From the NCBI GenBank assembly GCA_012934845.2, contig WNNJ02002126.1, positions 212,624 to 276,623 of the forward strand: a stretch of 64,000 nt of DNA, written 5' to 3'. Below are positions 22,647 to 34,085 of this stretch, in pieces. Below the pieces are notes generated by a model, which did no database searches, was not told where the DNA came from, and worked only from the letters and a program-made list of their open reading frames with translations. The translations under genes and the position numbers were made by a program. Source of the DNA: Pomphorhynchus laevis (taxonomy: Eukaryota > Acanthocephala > Palaeacanthocephala > Echinorhynchida > Pomphorhynchidae). The stretch's first letter is position 1, and each line of letters opens with the position of its first letter.

Positions 22647-25600
22647 AAGTTACAAGGCGGAAAGCAACGAGAAGAAGACGAATTTGAACACGACAATAAA
22701 TTAAAGGCAAATCGAGAGAAGCAAGATGGTGGGATGTATAATCAAAACGACGTAGACGAAGGAGAATTGGGACGGCTGCTTTGACGATGCGTTGTAGGGG
22801 AGAAGAGTGGATTTCGGTGAGTTGGAAAATAGACTAAGACAATAATCGAGTCTAGAAAAAAAGGAGATAAGATATGAGAGTCATACAAAAAAAGAAATCG
22901 ATCAATCAACGAACTTGACGGATATTGCAGAGTATCAAGGTATATGAGCGTACTTTATCTCTAACGAAAGGTTTAAGTGAAAGTCGGTTGTCGCAATTTA
23001 AGCCTAGGAAAACGAGATTATCAACGATAGGAAGAATTGTAGAATTTAAGGATATGGAGGGAGGTTCTAAGAAGCGTCGAGGTAGGATCCACATAATTTT
23101 GGATTTATCAGGATATAAAGAAAGGCGATGGGAATAAAGATGATTGGAAATTGAGACAAGACAGTCGGAAGCAGTAGCACTAAGATCGTGAATATGATAA
23201 ACAGGTGCATGAGCATAGATAAGAATGACATCATCATATTTCATAACATGGAAGTTAAATGTATGAGAAATCGAAGACAAGTCATCGATAAGAAGAGAGA
23301 AAATCATAGGGCCTAATACTGAGCCTTGTGGAACACCGGACGGGATGGATGAAGAATAGGAGAGAGAAGAGTTAGAATAGACGCGAAATGTACGGTTTGA
23401 TAGATATAAAGAAAACCATGATACGAAGCCATATTCATGAAGCCATAATCATGGCGAAGGCGATGGAGGTGAATCGAGTGATCGACGATGTCAAAAGCAG
23501 ACAATAGATCACGAGAAACTATGACACTACATAATTTATGATCGCGTGATATGATTAAGTCGTTATAAACTTTAAGACAGGCAATTTCAATAGAGTAATT
23601 AGAGCGAAAAGCGGCTTGGAAGGGAGGAAATAAATAGGAGGAAAAGAGATATGTATTAACTTGCTTGAGAACGAGACGCTAAAAGAGTTTAGAGAGCGTT
23701 GGGAGAAGTGAGATAGGACGGTACGAAGATGGTGGTGAGGAGTCGAGAGATTGCTTTTTGATGAGAGGACGAACAGTTGCACATTTCCAGATGGAAGGAA
23801 ATGTACGGCTACGGATGGACGAGTTGAACAATGTGGTTAGGAAGGGTAAGATAGAGGAGCAGATATTTTTAAGCAAGTGAGTGGGAATTGGGTCAGAAGG
23901 AGAGGTTTTATTAGGTAATGACAGCAGAACCGAAGAAACTTCATCAGACGAAACGGGAAGAAGGTGGAATAGTTTTGGGAGGGAAGTATTTAAAGAGAAG
24001 AGTGGGTACAAGGGGGCTATGGTTAGTAGGGAAAGTAAATTAGATAGCTTAGTTTGTAGATAAGAAGAAAATTCATCAGGATTTATATTACAAAGGGTAG
24101 ATGATCGTGAAAGAATTGAGTTTAAGATTTTCCAATGAGATTTAGAGTTGGAAGATGACTAGAGTCGATTTCGCCAAAAGAGAGTACGTTTAGTACGTAT
24201 AAGAATGGTATGTGAATGGCGTAGAGTAAAGTAGGAATCACGGAGATTTGGAGTGAGTTAGTTGAAAGAATGTTTAAGAAAGCGATTATACACACGAAAG
24301 GAGGGACGGAGTCGACGCTTATAAAGGCTACAGTCAGAATCGAACCAGGGAGCATGGCGCAAGCGCTGGGAACGTCAAAGTCGACTAGGCAGAAGGTTAT
24401 TGAGGATCGACGTAAGTTCAGAATCAAACAGAATGCAGAGATCATCGGGAGAGAGATAGTTAAGAAAACGTGAAAAGAGTGAAGAATTGAGTAAGGCTGT
24501 GCAGAGAATAGGGATATCGAGAAGCTTCCAGGGTCGACTTGGTGTAGATAATGGTAAAGGCGGAGAAGGAGGATGGGGACGAGTATGAGTAAGAGTGACA
24601 AGGAAATGATCGGACAAACCAGGATAAGTAATTGACAAGGAATTATAGTCATTGAAGGAGTTAGGAACATCAATGATGTCGCGAGCACCGCCGAGAATAT
24701 GAGTTGGGCTTGTTGAAAATAATTTATAGTTAAAATCAGAAAAAGATTAGTTAAAGTGATAGAGTCAGGGTCATCCGGGCAATCAAGACGAATGTTAAAG
24801 TCACCGATAACAAATGAAGGAGTAAAAGACAATGAACAGTGAGAAAGGAGATCTGCAAGCTCGCTAAAGAACATACGTGAGGGGGCAGCTGAGCCTTGGC
24901 GGTATACAATCACAAGTTTGAGATGGAAAGGAGTCGATGATCTGCATATTAGCAATTCGAAAGAAGTGGAACGGATTTTAGCATTTATTTTAGTAGAGAC
25001 GTTGGATGACGAGCAATGGCAACAATACCGCCGTGGTTAGAAGCAGTAGATGTGGAAGAGACAATTGGACGAGCTGATTCAACTAGAGAACAACCAGAGC
25101 GACATAGACGACGAATAGCAAGATCGTCAGAGTCAGTGTCAGGATTCGGTAATGCAGAGAATATCGATAGATAATTTATCGAAGATATCAAGGAGTAGAT
25201 CAGCTTTATGAAGAATTGAGCGAGTGTTAAAGAGACTAAGACGAAAGGTATGTTCAGGAGCGAGATCGTCTAGCAAAGAAGAAACATGAGATTTTCTGCC
25301 TCGTGCGTACAACGTGAAAATTTCCGTTAATTTTACGGATTTATAGAGATGACTCACCGTTTTTTTCACGTCGATGTTTCTCAATGCGAACTATATTGAA
25401 CTGTTAAATATCATAAGGAGAGCGGTCAGGAAACATACGACAAGTAGATGAAGTGGTAAGAAGTTTAGAACGTTGGGAGAGTATCGAAGAGGCATGTGAT
25501 CTATGTCGGAAAACGATTTTTAAGAGTGGAGGACAGATGATTGGATTTAGTAGATTTGTTTAAACGAATATAGGAGACTGGAGCGATATTATTGAAGAGG

Positions 25601-25690
25601 GTTGGGTTATCATCAAGAAGAATAGTTGCTAGGATATACCTGAAAGCAGATACATAATCATCGAGTGGAACGCCGCCAGAACGCAAGTAA
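22624..25690 (-). mobile_element. L2-like LINE (family B), long copy from 5' UTR to RT C-terminus
   Basis: The longest family-B copy, minus strand. 25500-25690, probable 5' UTR. 25139-25384, endonuclease start (LSLFNTRSILHKADLLLD, ILCITES). 24375-24955, APE-type endonuclease with FVIGDFNIRLD. 23555-24010, RT fingers with SPSDPIPTHLLK and SSYRPISLLPTLSK. 23313-23504, palm A (SAFDIVDHS). 22906-23307, the palm C region, where the usual YADD reads YDDV, and LSLYPDKSKIMW. 22650-22900, C-terminus. Many frameshifts make it a dead copy. The 3' UTR is missing, and its end abuts a CR1 ORF1. Overlapping bases at 22624-22646 suit either element, a likely microhomology junction. Confidence 0.82.
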
Positions 25691-26862
25691 TCTTATCCAA
25701 ACATACATACGAGTGGTAACACTCAACGTAGGAACACTGACGGGTAAATCTCGAGAGATTGCAGCCGACCTAAAGAGTAGAAAGATTGACATCTGTGCAA
25801 TTCAAGAGACCAAATGGAAGGGAGGAAAAACCAAGGAAATTGGAGATGGATACAAACTGTACTACATGGCTACAGAGACAGCACGAAATGGAGTAGCCAT
25901 TGCCGTAGCAGAGAGACACAGAGACCAAGCACGCGATACACAGGGAGGTTGATGATAATCAAGCAGGTATTGTGCGAAACAACCGTCCACTACTTCTCTG
26001 CGTACGCCCCTCAAACAGATTGCACCGATGACGAGAAGCTGGACTTCTGGGAAATGCTAGATGAAAAGATGGCAGAAGTACCATAAGAAGACTATGTGAT
26101 CTTAGCCGTTGACATGAATGCTCATGTTGAACAGACGGACGAGAGTGAACGTCATAGTGAATATGGCATCGGTGAGAAGCACGCAGAAGGGGAACAACTT
26201 CTAGAGTTTCAACTACGCACAATCTTACCATCACCAACACCAATTTCACAAAGTGGCAGAGTCACCTGTACTCGTCCTACCATGGAACAGGCACACAAGC
26301 CAGGAAGTCGTAAATTGATTTGGTCTTGGTTGGGCGAAAGTACAAGAAGACGGTGCTCGACACAAAGGTCATCTCATTCGAGACCACAGCGACTCAACAT
26401 AAGCCACTGATATGCAACTTGAAACTTGAAGTCCCCTGTAAACCAAGGCCAGAACAAACGAAGACGAGCCGAATCAAGTGGTGGTAACTGATGGAAGAAG
26501 AAAAATTTGGAAAACAGGCAAAGCTAGTCCGGATAAGATTGCCTAGCGCACATGGAGTTCAGTACACCTGGACCGCGTTGCGCTGCACGATCCACCTAGC
26601 TGCAAAGCAGATACTCGGATCCACCAAGTAATGTCAACAATACATCGATAAAGAATCTTGGTTCAGGACAGAAGAGGTCAAAGACGCGGTAAAGGCAAAG
26701 AAAAATTCCTACAAGGCTATCCGGATAGCACAAACGCAGGAGAACAAGGATGAGTACTACCGAGCGAAAAAGAAAACAAGAAAACAAGTTGCTATTGCTA
26801 AGAGCAAACAACCTAGATAATCTCTACCAAAACCTCGACGCTAGAGAAGGGGAAAAAGGCGT
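25690..26862 (+). mobile_element. RTE-type LINE fragment, endonuclease and linker
   Basis: Plus strand reads RVVTLNVGTLTGKSREIA, then ICAIQETKWKGGKTKEIGD and NGVAIAV (APE endonuclease N-terminus of the RTE/BovB type). These are followed by YFSAYAPQTDC, VDMNAHVEQTDESE and the linker SYKAIRIAQTQENKDEYY...KKTRKQVAIAKSK. It breaks off at LDAREGEKGVYR, just before the reverse transcriptase would start, and fuses to an L2-like LINE at about 26862-26870 through a shared ctagct. At least four frame breaks make it a pseudogene. It belongs to a different LINE lineage from the Rex3-type copies at 41-45 kb. Confidence 0.82.
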
Positions 26863-26867
26863 GTATC

Positions 26868-28243
26868 GACTAGCTATCGCCCCATTTCACTACTCCCTAC
26901 TCTTTCTAAGCTCTTAGAACGCCTTATCTTAATTCAGATCAACGCCTATCTCTCCTCATTCAATCTGTACCCTCCTTTCCAATCCGCTTTCCGCTCTAAT
27001 CACTCGGCAGAAATCGCATGCATAAAATGTACAACGACTTACTTATTTCTCGAGACAAGGCTCTATATAGTGTTCTCATCTCCATCGAGCTCTCATCCGC
27101 CTTCGACATTGTCGACCACTCCGTCTTCCTTTAACGCCTTCGTTATGATTACGGCTTTCCTTTTTCCTCCTTAGCATGGTTTGCCTCATATCTATCTGAC
27201 CGTTCCTATCGCGTCTGTTCTAATTCATCATCCTCATCTCCCATCCCTATCTTTTGCGGGGTCCCACAAGGTTCAGTCCCATGTCCCCTGCTTTTCTCTC
27301 TTCTGCTTGGCGATCTCTCTCCGTTTATTAAACCTTTTCCCTTTAACGTCATGCAATACGCCGATGACATCCTCATATATGCACATGCACCTACACATCG
27401 CATACACGATATCGGCAATTCTGCCTCCAACTGTCTTTCTTCTATCTACGAACGTATCTCCAATCTCCATCTCGTTCTAAACCCCGGCAAGTCTAAAATA
27501 ATGTGGATCCTCCCCCGTAAACCAAACATATCTCCTCCCACTGTATCTTTTGCCTCATCGATCTTCTCCATAGTTCACAATCTCACTTTCTTAGGCTTCC
27601 ATTTTGATGATCACCTTTCCCTTAAACCCTTCGTCCGTGACAAGGTCCGCTCGTCTAACTTAATTCTCCGTGACATCCGCCGTATCCGCTCCATTATCGA
27701 CTTCCGTTCTTGTATGTCTATTCTTTCATCGCTTATTTTTCCTAAAATCGATTACTACCTTAGCCTTTTCGCCAATTCATCAAAATCCATCATCCTACCA
27801 CTACAACACATAATAAACTCCGCCGTTCAAGTGCTCTTTCGTCTCCGTCGCTTCGACCACATATCTACATATCTTGCCCAACTCTCCTGGCCCACCATCC
27901 ACATCCGCATCCAGCTCCGCTTTCTAGTAACTTTTTGTCTCATCGCTGTCGGCTCCCCATCGTTCAACAACCTTCATTTCTTAGACGACACTCGTCCCAC
28001 TTCGCTATCGCTGCGTTCTTGTTATACCCTCTTACTCCACGTTCCTAATTACTTCAACAACTATTGTCTCTGATCCTTCCTCGTCGCCGCCTCACTCGAC
28101 GTCTGCCGCGCTCCCTCCTTTATCAAATTCAAACATCTCCACCGTTCACACCTTATCGTAACATGATTTACATTTTTGTTTTGCTGTGGTCATGTAAGCG
28201 TGCGCTGGCACGCATTTGCCACCTTAAATAAATCTTTTTTTAA
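26868..28243 (+). mobile_element. L2-like LINE (family A), reverse transcriptase and 3' end
   Basis: Plus strand. It begins in the RT fingers (SYRPISLLPTLSKLLERL) and continues through NHSAEIACI, SSAFDIVDHS, CGVPQGSVPCPLLFSLLLG, MQYADDILIYAHAP (catalytic YADD, about 27360), LVLNPGKSKIMWILPRK, LILRDIRRIRSIIDFR and LPLQHIINSAVQVLFR, to LLHVPNY and the 3' tail. The frame from 27351 to 28073 is open for 240 codons. Frameshifts lie near 27030 and 27340. The 3' end carries the family hairpin GCGTGCGCTGGCACGC (28197-28212). It is the best palm-to-tail copy of family A in the window. Confidence 0.88.
28214..28243 (+). repeat. 30-bp flank repeat, left copy
   Basis: The end of the L2-like 3' tail (atttgccac, then aaataaatcttttttta). 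It is repeated with two differences at 28789-28818 on the other side of the family-B fragment. Confidence 0.85.
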
Positions 28244-28245
28244 TG

Positions 28246-28788
28246 TATGAGAAATTGAAAACAAGTCACCGAGAAGAAGAGAGAAAATCATGGGGCCTAA
28301 TACGAAGCCTTGTGGAACACCGGACGGGATAGATGAAGGATGGAAGAAAGAAGAGTTAGAATAGACGCGAAATGTACGGTTTGATAGATATGAAGAAACC
28401 AATGATAAAGTGAATAAATATAAGCCATAATAATGGCGAAGGCGATGGAGATGAATCGAGTGATCGACGATGTCAAAAGCAGACGATAGATCAAGAGAAA
28501 CTATGACACTACATAATTTATGATCGCGTGATATGCTTAAGTCGTTATAAACTTTAAGACATGCAATTTCAATAGAGTAATTAGAGCGAAAAGCGGCTTG
28601 GAAGGGAGGAAATAAATGGGAGGACAAGAGATATGTATCAACTTGCTCGAGAACGAGACGCTTAAGGAGTTTAGAGAGGTTGGGAGAAGTAAGATTGGAC
28701 GGTACGAAGATGGTAGTGAGGAGTCGAGATATTGCTTGTTGATGAGAGGACGAACAGTTGCGCATTTACAGATAGAAGGAAATGTACC
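28246..28788 (-). mobile_element. L2-like LINE (family B), reverse transcriptase fragment inside a family-A tail
   Basis: Minus strand reads SPNLSKLLKRLVLEQVDTYL, then FRSNYSIEIACLKVYNDL, VSLDLSSAFDIVDHS, SYLSNRTFRVYSNS, IPSGVPQGFVLGPMIFSLL and stops before the YADD motif. It lacks its own 3' end, so ordinary target-primed insertion does not explain it. It lies between two copies of the last 30 bases of a family-A tail. Frames are mostly open over 28190-28765. Likely a rearranged or gene-converted piece. Confidence 0.82.
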
Positions 28789-28818
28789 ATTTGCCACGTT
28801 AGATAAATCTTTTTTTAA
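28789..28818 (+). repeat. 30-bp flank repeat, right copy
   Basis: Matches 28214-28243 with two differences. 28819-29167 beyond it is AT-rich and shows no gene. Confidence 0.85.
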
Positions 28819-29167
28819 AGTAAGACTAATATAAATAACCATATCGTCACGAAAAAATAGTTTATATTTTGGAAACTTTAACATTTGCCGAATCAATTTA
28901 TCTAACACAATTCAGTATATAGATCAATACTTCAAATAGAATAACAGTCCTTCATTTCACAATGTCTTCCTGACGATGACGCGAATGAAAAATCGAAAAA
29001 TATTTGATATTATATCGAAAAATATATAATAATATATAAAAATATATAAAATCGAAAAACAGTTGACAGAGTTTCCAAATTTTAAGTTGTGATAGCAATA
29101 TAATACAATAAATCAAGTAGATAAAACAATAAATAAACATCAACACGATTGTTACATCCCTGTACTA

Positions 29168-29452
29168 AATACCCTTTTGTATTACATCCCTTTAGTATTC
29201 TCTACATCCGGGGGCATTGGCAACAAGGCAAACATTGTTCTGAAAACGATCGCAAGCAAGATAGCTCATGGGAATCCTCTTAATTACCACGAGGTGATAA
29301 CCTACCTGAGAAGAAAAATTAACTTCACGATAGCGCGTGAAGCATCCGCGAGTCTTCAGGCTCCGCGATCTACTAGATTTCATCCGGTTCTCCACATTAC
29401 ATTCATGATTATTTTATTCTTTCGGAACTGAATTGACCCATTAGCGGGTAAT
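29168..29452 (+). mobile_element. R2/NeSL-like LINE, C-terminal end (copy of 36060-36345)
   Basis: Plus strand reads FSTSGGIGNKANIVLKTIAS, then IAHGNPLNYHEVITYLRRK and LQAPRSTRF. The same peptide is encoded at 36067-36342, downstream of a CCHC finger, so this is the C-terminal endonuclease-side end of that LINE family. The segment and its junction with CR1 sequence at 29455 are shared with the inverted copy at 35672-36345, so the two were duplicated as one unit. Confidence 0.7.
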
Positions 29453-29464
29453 CTTTAATGTGTA

Positions 29465-30430
29465 AAAATATATAACAATTATTTTAAAGAAAATTATTAA
29501 TACAGGTCATAGCCATAAGGCTGTTTTGACTGCTCACAAAAAAAACAAATTAATACAGAAAAAAATCAAAAAAATCATTCAGTATATATATCAGAACCAT
29601 GGGTACTGCAGCAACCACCACTTGATCTCATTTCGAATATAGTTCTTTATATTGAATTTAAATTCATTGATTGTATGCACCGCAACGACATCAACTGGAA
29701 GACGATTCCAAGCATTCACCGCTCGATGGGACGGTCAAAAATGACGAGGGTATTTTCCGTGTTCATGTACTACCAATACTTTCGAGTGCGCTCTACGTCC
29801 ATCCCGTTCATTGAATCCAACTCTATTTGCTGGAAAATTTTCATCTTCATTCATTGCTCGATACATAGCTAGAAGGTCGAAAATAAGGAACCTTTAACGC
29901 ACTGTCGGCATATTTAAACTTTTTATTCGTGCCTCATAGGGAAGATCTCGTGCCTTAGGACATAATTTCGTAAACTGTCGAAGTATGCGCTCTAATTGAT
30001 CAAGTTCTGTTCGCGTACACGGAAAGACTGCTGGCGACACATATTCTAATATCGGTCTTATAAGAGCATTATATAAATGTACAACACAAACAAGAGATAA
30101 ATCTTTAAAGCAATGTTTGACAATATAGGTCATTCTTCTTGCTGCGTTACAAATCCTATTAGTGTTAGCACGTGTTTTCAGATTGTTTTGAACAATTATA
30201 CCAAGATCATGAATGGATTGCATGGTAACAACAAACTCGTTGCCAATAGAATATTCTTGACTCATATTATTATGACCTAATCTCATATGTGCACACTTTT
30301 TAATATTCAATAAAATTCCAGTGTTCAAGGACCATTGATGAACAACGTTTAAGATATTTTGAAAGTCAGTTCGATCCTTGTTTGTTTTAATCAATTTCCA
30401 TACCTTTACGTCATCAGCAAATACTACTTG
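29465..30430 (-). mobile_element. CR1 family B LINE, reverse transcriptase palm C to 3' UTR
   Basis: Minus strand. 29894-30394 encodes DVKVWKLIKTNKDRTDFQ, then WSLNTGILLNIKKCAHMRLG, DLGIIVQNNLKTRANT, IRPILEYVSPAVFPCTRTEL and LERILRQFTKLCPKARDLP. 29590-29890 carries the closing INEFKFNI...WWLLQYPWF motif and stop; 29465-29590 is the 3' UTR. Upstream of 30430 the sequence jumps straight to ORF1, so the endonuclease and most of the RT have been deleted internally. The 166-codon frame is open. Confidence 0.8.
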
Positions 30431-31068
30431 CTTTAGGAGTATGTATTACTTGACGATTATAAGTATTTGTACCACTATTAGTAAATCGATAATTCCTATT
30501 ACCAGCTTTGCTCTTAATGGATTGTTCAGTATTCTGCAATTTTAGAGTTTTGATTACATTATATTTATCTTGTCTGTTGACGGAATATGTCCAAAGTATT
30601 TGTTGAAGGAATAATTGCAGAATTATCAAAATTCATGTAGATTGAATCAGATTGAGTCAAACCATCATCAGTCAAATCAATGTTTATTGAAGCACTCATA
30701 TGGTCTTCTTTGCTGATCATACAAGGTAATTTTTCACAGATCCGTGCATCGTTGATTTATCTATATTTCGTGTAGGCGGAACCGGGAATGTACTGTCAAC
30801 ATTTTTGTAAAGTGAGGCACAGCAAAAACCACATAAAAATGTGTGAGCCGAAAAGACAGCTTTATCATCCGATGGGTAGCAAACAGCTGTCCAAACATTG
30901 CAGCCTATTCCATCACACCCCTGTTTGTTGCGTAATATAATCAATAGTATTTGCTTGGTCGCAAGGTAAACGTATCTGGGAAGCGTCATTCATTGATTGA
31001 TTTAAAGTTGAATTTGGAATAGTAGCAACATCACTGCTTTTAGGAGGTCGACCACGAGATTTTGCCAT
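30431..31068 (-). mobile_element. CR1 family B LINE ORF1, N-terminal part
   Basis: Minus strand. The start codon at 31068 opens MAKSRGRPPKSSDVATIPN. The following frame (30717-30989) has a PHD-like zinc finger: CDGIGCNVWTAVCY, then FLCGFCCASLYKNVDSTF. It matches the position and spacing of the finger in the ORF1 at 54118-55341. Frames are broken near 30910 and 30715. It joins an RT fragment at about 30430 with no endonuclease between, so it is an internally deleted LINE. The PHD-like finger may help RNA or chromatin binding; the role is inferred. Confidence 0.6.
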
Positions 31069-31139
31069 TGGATCAATATCAACGGTTGGTGTTTGGACAA
31101 GATTTTCCTGAAATCTTGAATGTATGTTATTAATCTCAT

Positions 31140-31385
31140 GAACTTTTTTATATGTGTACACTTTTTAATATTCAATACGATTACAGTGTTCAAGGACCAT
31201 CAATAAACAACAAGGATCGAAAGTCATTTCAATCCTTGTTAATTTTAATCAATTTCCATACATTTACATCATCGGCAAAAGCTAAAATACTACAATCCTA
31301 AAGTAAATCTAGTAGCTGATTTATAAATATTTAAACAGCAAAGGGCCTATGGCTGATCCCTGTGGTACTCCTGAGATGATAGGAC
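31140..31385 (-). mobile_element. CR1 family B LINE, small reverse transcriptase piece
   Basis: Minus strand reads IISGVPQGSAIGPLLF, followed within 60 bases by a LADDV-like motif and then N.KLIK, the palm B-C region. It is directly followed (downstream on the minus strand) by the ORF1 start at 31068, so it may come from another copy that recombined here. Only about 240 bp remain. Confidence 0.6.
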
Positions 31386-31387
31386 GA

Positions 31388-31933
31388 TAAAAAATATTTA
31401 TTTTAACGTGGTAAATGCGTGCCGGCGCACGCTTACATGACCACAACAACAAATCTAAATCATGTTTCGAGGAGGTGAGTACGGAGGCGGCATTTGAATA
31501 CAATAAAGGAGGGTACGCGTAGGACGTCGAGTGGGAGCTGATTCCAGGCGAGTGGGAGCGGCGACGAGGAAGGATCGAGACCGTAGTTGTTAGAGTAGTT
31601 AGGAACGTAGAGTAAGAGGGAATTACGGGAACGAAGTGATAGAGAGGTTGGACGAGTGTCGTCTAAAAAAGGGAGGTTGATGAACGATGGGGAGCCGACA
31701 GCGATGAGACGAAAAGTTACGAGAAGAAGGCGGAGTTGTAGGCGGATGTGGATGGTAGGCCAGAATAGTTGGGCAAGATATGTGGATGAGTGATCAAAGC
31801 GACGTAGACGTAGGAGCACTCGAACGGCAGAGTATATGATGCGTTGTAGGGGATCGGCAGGTGAGGTTTTTTTGAGCAAGGGCATGACGATAGATAAGAC
31901 TTCGGTAGGTGAGACAGGGAAAATATATAAGAG
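31388..31933 (-). mobile_element. L2-like LINE (family A), internally deleted 3' part
   Basis: Minus strand frame 31460-31948 reads LLKKTSPADPLQRIIYSAVR. The RT fingers motif SPADPLP is fused directly to the C-terminal motif LPLQRIINNAVR, so nearly the whole catalytic domain is deleted. Both parental sequences share ccct at the junction, suggesting a microhomology deletion. The C-terminus continues to LLLYVPNYS and the 3' tail with hairpin (31410-31425). The upstream part of the same LINE lies beyond the Penelope-like element, at 34091-35640. Confidence 0.8.
31922..31933. repeat. Target-site duplication of Penelope-like element, left
   Basis: aatatataagag, repeated exactly at 34091-34102. 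Flanking L2-like sequence continues on both sides. Confidence 0.85.
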
Positions 31934-31964
31934 AAAATTCGTTTCCAATCCGAATTATTACAAG

Positions 31965-32200
31965 AAGGCGAGGAAACAGGAATATTTATTTGATTAGAAA
32001 AATCCAATATTTCGACGGCACTACGCCACGTCATATTCAGGGTCTAGAAATAAAACGCATTAGTAAAAGGAATTAGAAAGTGCAAAAAAATAATAAAACA
32101 TATATAAAAAAATTGTTTATCCATTGTTTATCTGTACTGATGTTGGCAAACACAAATTTCTAGCAACTAAGTTTAAACTAAGCTTTAATGTGATGTCTTT
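31965..32200 (-). repeat. Inverted terminal copy of Penelope-like element (left arm)
   Basis: Reverse complement of 33852-34085. It includes the end of the GIY-YIG coding part and the 3' UTR. Small indels separate the arms, so they are not perfectly identical. Confidence 0.88.
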
Positions 32201-32239
32201 AAAATATGTTCTTTCAATTCTTTAAAAGAACTACGCAAC

Positions 32240-33441
32240 AACAATAATTTAGCTATATGCCGATCAGACAAAGGAAAAGCAATGGTGGTGCTGGATCGCA
32301 ATGATTACATTAAATTCGGTGAAGAAATTCTGGAAGGTGGTCAATTTACCCCTATTTCAATAGATCCTACTAAATCAATGGAAAGAAAATTTAACAAGTA
32401 TATGCTTAACTTATACAAAGCCGAAAAAATACCTCTTTCGGACTATAGAATCATTAGATCTAGTAATGCTAAACCTTCATTTATGTATTTGCTTCCTAAA
32501 GTGCATAAATCTGTTCGTTCCGTACGACCAGTCATCGCCTCGTACAACAGCTTTAGTCATAAACTAGCAAAATTCATTAATAAAAAACTACAGCTGCACA
32601 TGGGTATGACTAAAGCATCCATTAAAGACAGACCTGATTTTGCGACTCGAGTTAAGAATCTGAATCACGATTGTCACCTAATTACCGCAGATGTAATATC
32701 ACTATTTACTAATGTACCCTTGGTTGATGCTATAGCACTCGCGAGTCATTTACTGACTGATAAGGAACATAACTGGACACTCGAATTTTTTGAATGGTTT
32801 GAACTCATCTCGTTCTGCAGTAACAAAAACCATTTTGTGTTCAACAAAAATATGTATGTCCAATCTAACGGTGTCGCAATAGGATTTCCATTAGGACCGG
32901 CGTTAGCTGAGATTTATTTACGAAATTGGGAGGGTGACATTTACCAACGCTTACCCAGCCTAAGATTCTACGTGCGTTACGTGGATGATGCATTTATGGC
33001 ATTTGATTCTGATTTACCTCCAGACGATTCTATTATTGAAGTCCTAAATTCTAAAGATAATAATATTAATTGGAGTATTGAACACCCGATAACAACTGCA
33101 TTAGTTTTTTGGACGTAAAGGTATTGCTAGGTAATCCAATCCGTACAACAGTGCACATGAAGGATATCCCTAACATTGTAACTAGCTGGTCATCTCATTC
33201 ACCTGTAAAATGGAAAACGTCACAGCCACGATCCCTATTCCTGCGAGCACACCGTATTTGCTCAAATGAACATTTACTTCGGGATGAATTAAATAATATA
33301 TATTTTCTACTAAAACAAGCAGACTTTCCACCTAATATCATTAATCGCGCATTCCATCATGCCCGTCGCATCATAAATGATCAAAGACAACGATCTGCAA
33401 TTGAAGTGAAAAAGTTCATCGAGGTCCCATTCATCAACTAG
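32240..33441 (+). pseudogene. Penelope-like reverse transcriptase (broken)
   Basis: The plus-strand frame starting in ICRSDKGKAMVVLDRNDY continues with FMYLLPKVHKSVRSVRPVIAS, ITADVISLFTNVPL (palm A), NGVAIGFPLGPALAEIYL and FYVRYVDDAF (catalytic YVDD). These are hallmarks of Penelope RTs, including the telomerase-like KVHK segment. The enzyme would prime DNA synthesis on nicked target DNA. The frame is interrupted near the end of the palm and continues in 33109-33441 with the thumb region (LRAHRICSNEHLL). No upstream start is available, since the inverted arm sits there. Confidence 0.88.
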
Positions 33442-33456
33442 AAGGCAAATTCCTTA

Positions 33457-33933
33457 ATGTGTAGCAATCTCGGTCTATGTAGAGATGACATATTTTCCTT
33501 CACTCGTTTACTACCTAGGCTATCCAGTATGTTCAAACTAAAACCAGAATTTGAATCGGCCGGTGTTGTCTACAATTTTCCATGCCTCCAGTGTAATAAA
33601 ATATATGTGGGCCAAACAGGAAGACCGTTAGCTATCCGTGCCAAAGAACACTCACATGTAATGAACAGAGCATTACACGAACAGTATACATCCTCTTGTG
33701 CCATTTCTCAACATATAAGTGTTAGTAACCACTTAATGGACATTAACTTAATTACACCACTGAAGAAAGAAACGAACAAAACAAAGCGCAAAATTATTGA
33801 CGCCATGTATCTTGAAACTTTTAAAGATTGCATAGTTTCTAACAATAAAGCAGACATCACATTAAAGCTTAGTTTAAACTTAGTTGCTAGAAATTTGTGT
33901 TTGCCAACATCAGTACAGATAGACAATAATTAA
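33457..33933 (+). pseudogene. Penelope-like GIY-YIG endonuclease domain
   Basis: A 158-codon frame with GVVYNFPCLQCNKIYVGQTG (the GIY and YIG positions read GVVY and YVG), then RPLAIRAKEHSHVMN and SSCAISQHISVSNHLMD, a GIY-YIG nuclease fold as in Penelope elements. The conserved CX2C (CLQC) ahead of the YVG motif is present. It would nick target DNA. The domain itself reads open and follows the RT in the same frame after a stop. Confidence 0.88.
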
Positions 33934-34085
33934 ACAATTTTTTTATATATTTTTTATTATTTTTTTGCACTTTCTAATTCGTTTTACTAATGTGTTTTAT
34001 TTCTAGACCCTGAAGATGACGTGCCTTAGTGCCGTCGAAATATTGGAGTTTTCTAATCAAATAAATATTCCTGTTTCCTCGCCTT
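33852..34085 (+). repeat. 3' end of Penelope-like element (right arm)
   Basis: Inverted partner of 31965-32200. It contains the last GIY-YIG codons, the stop and an AT-rich 3' UTR ending near cctcgcctt. Confidence 0.88.
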
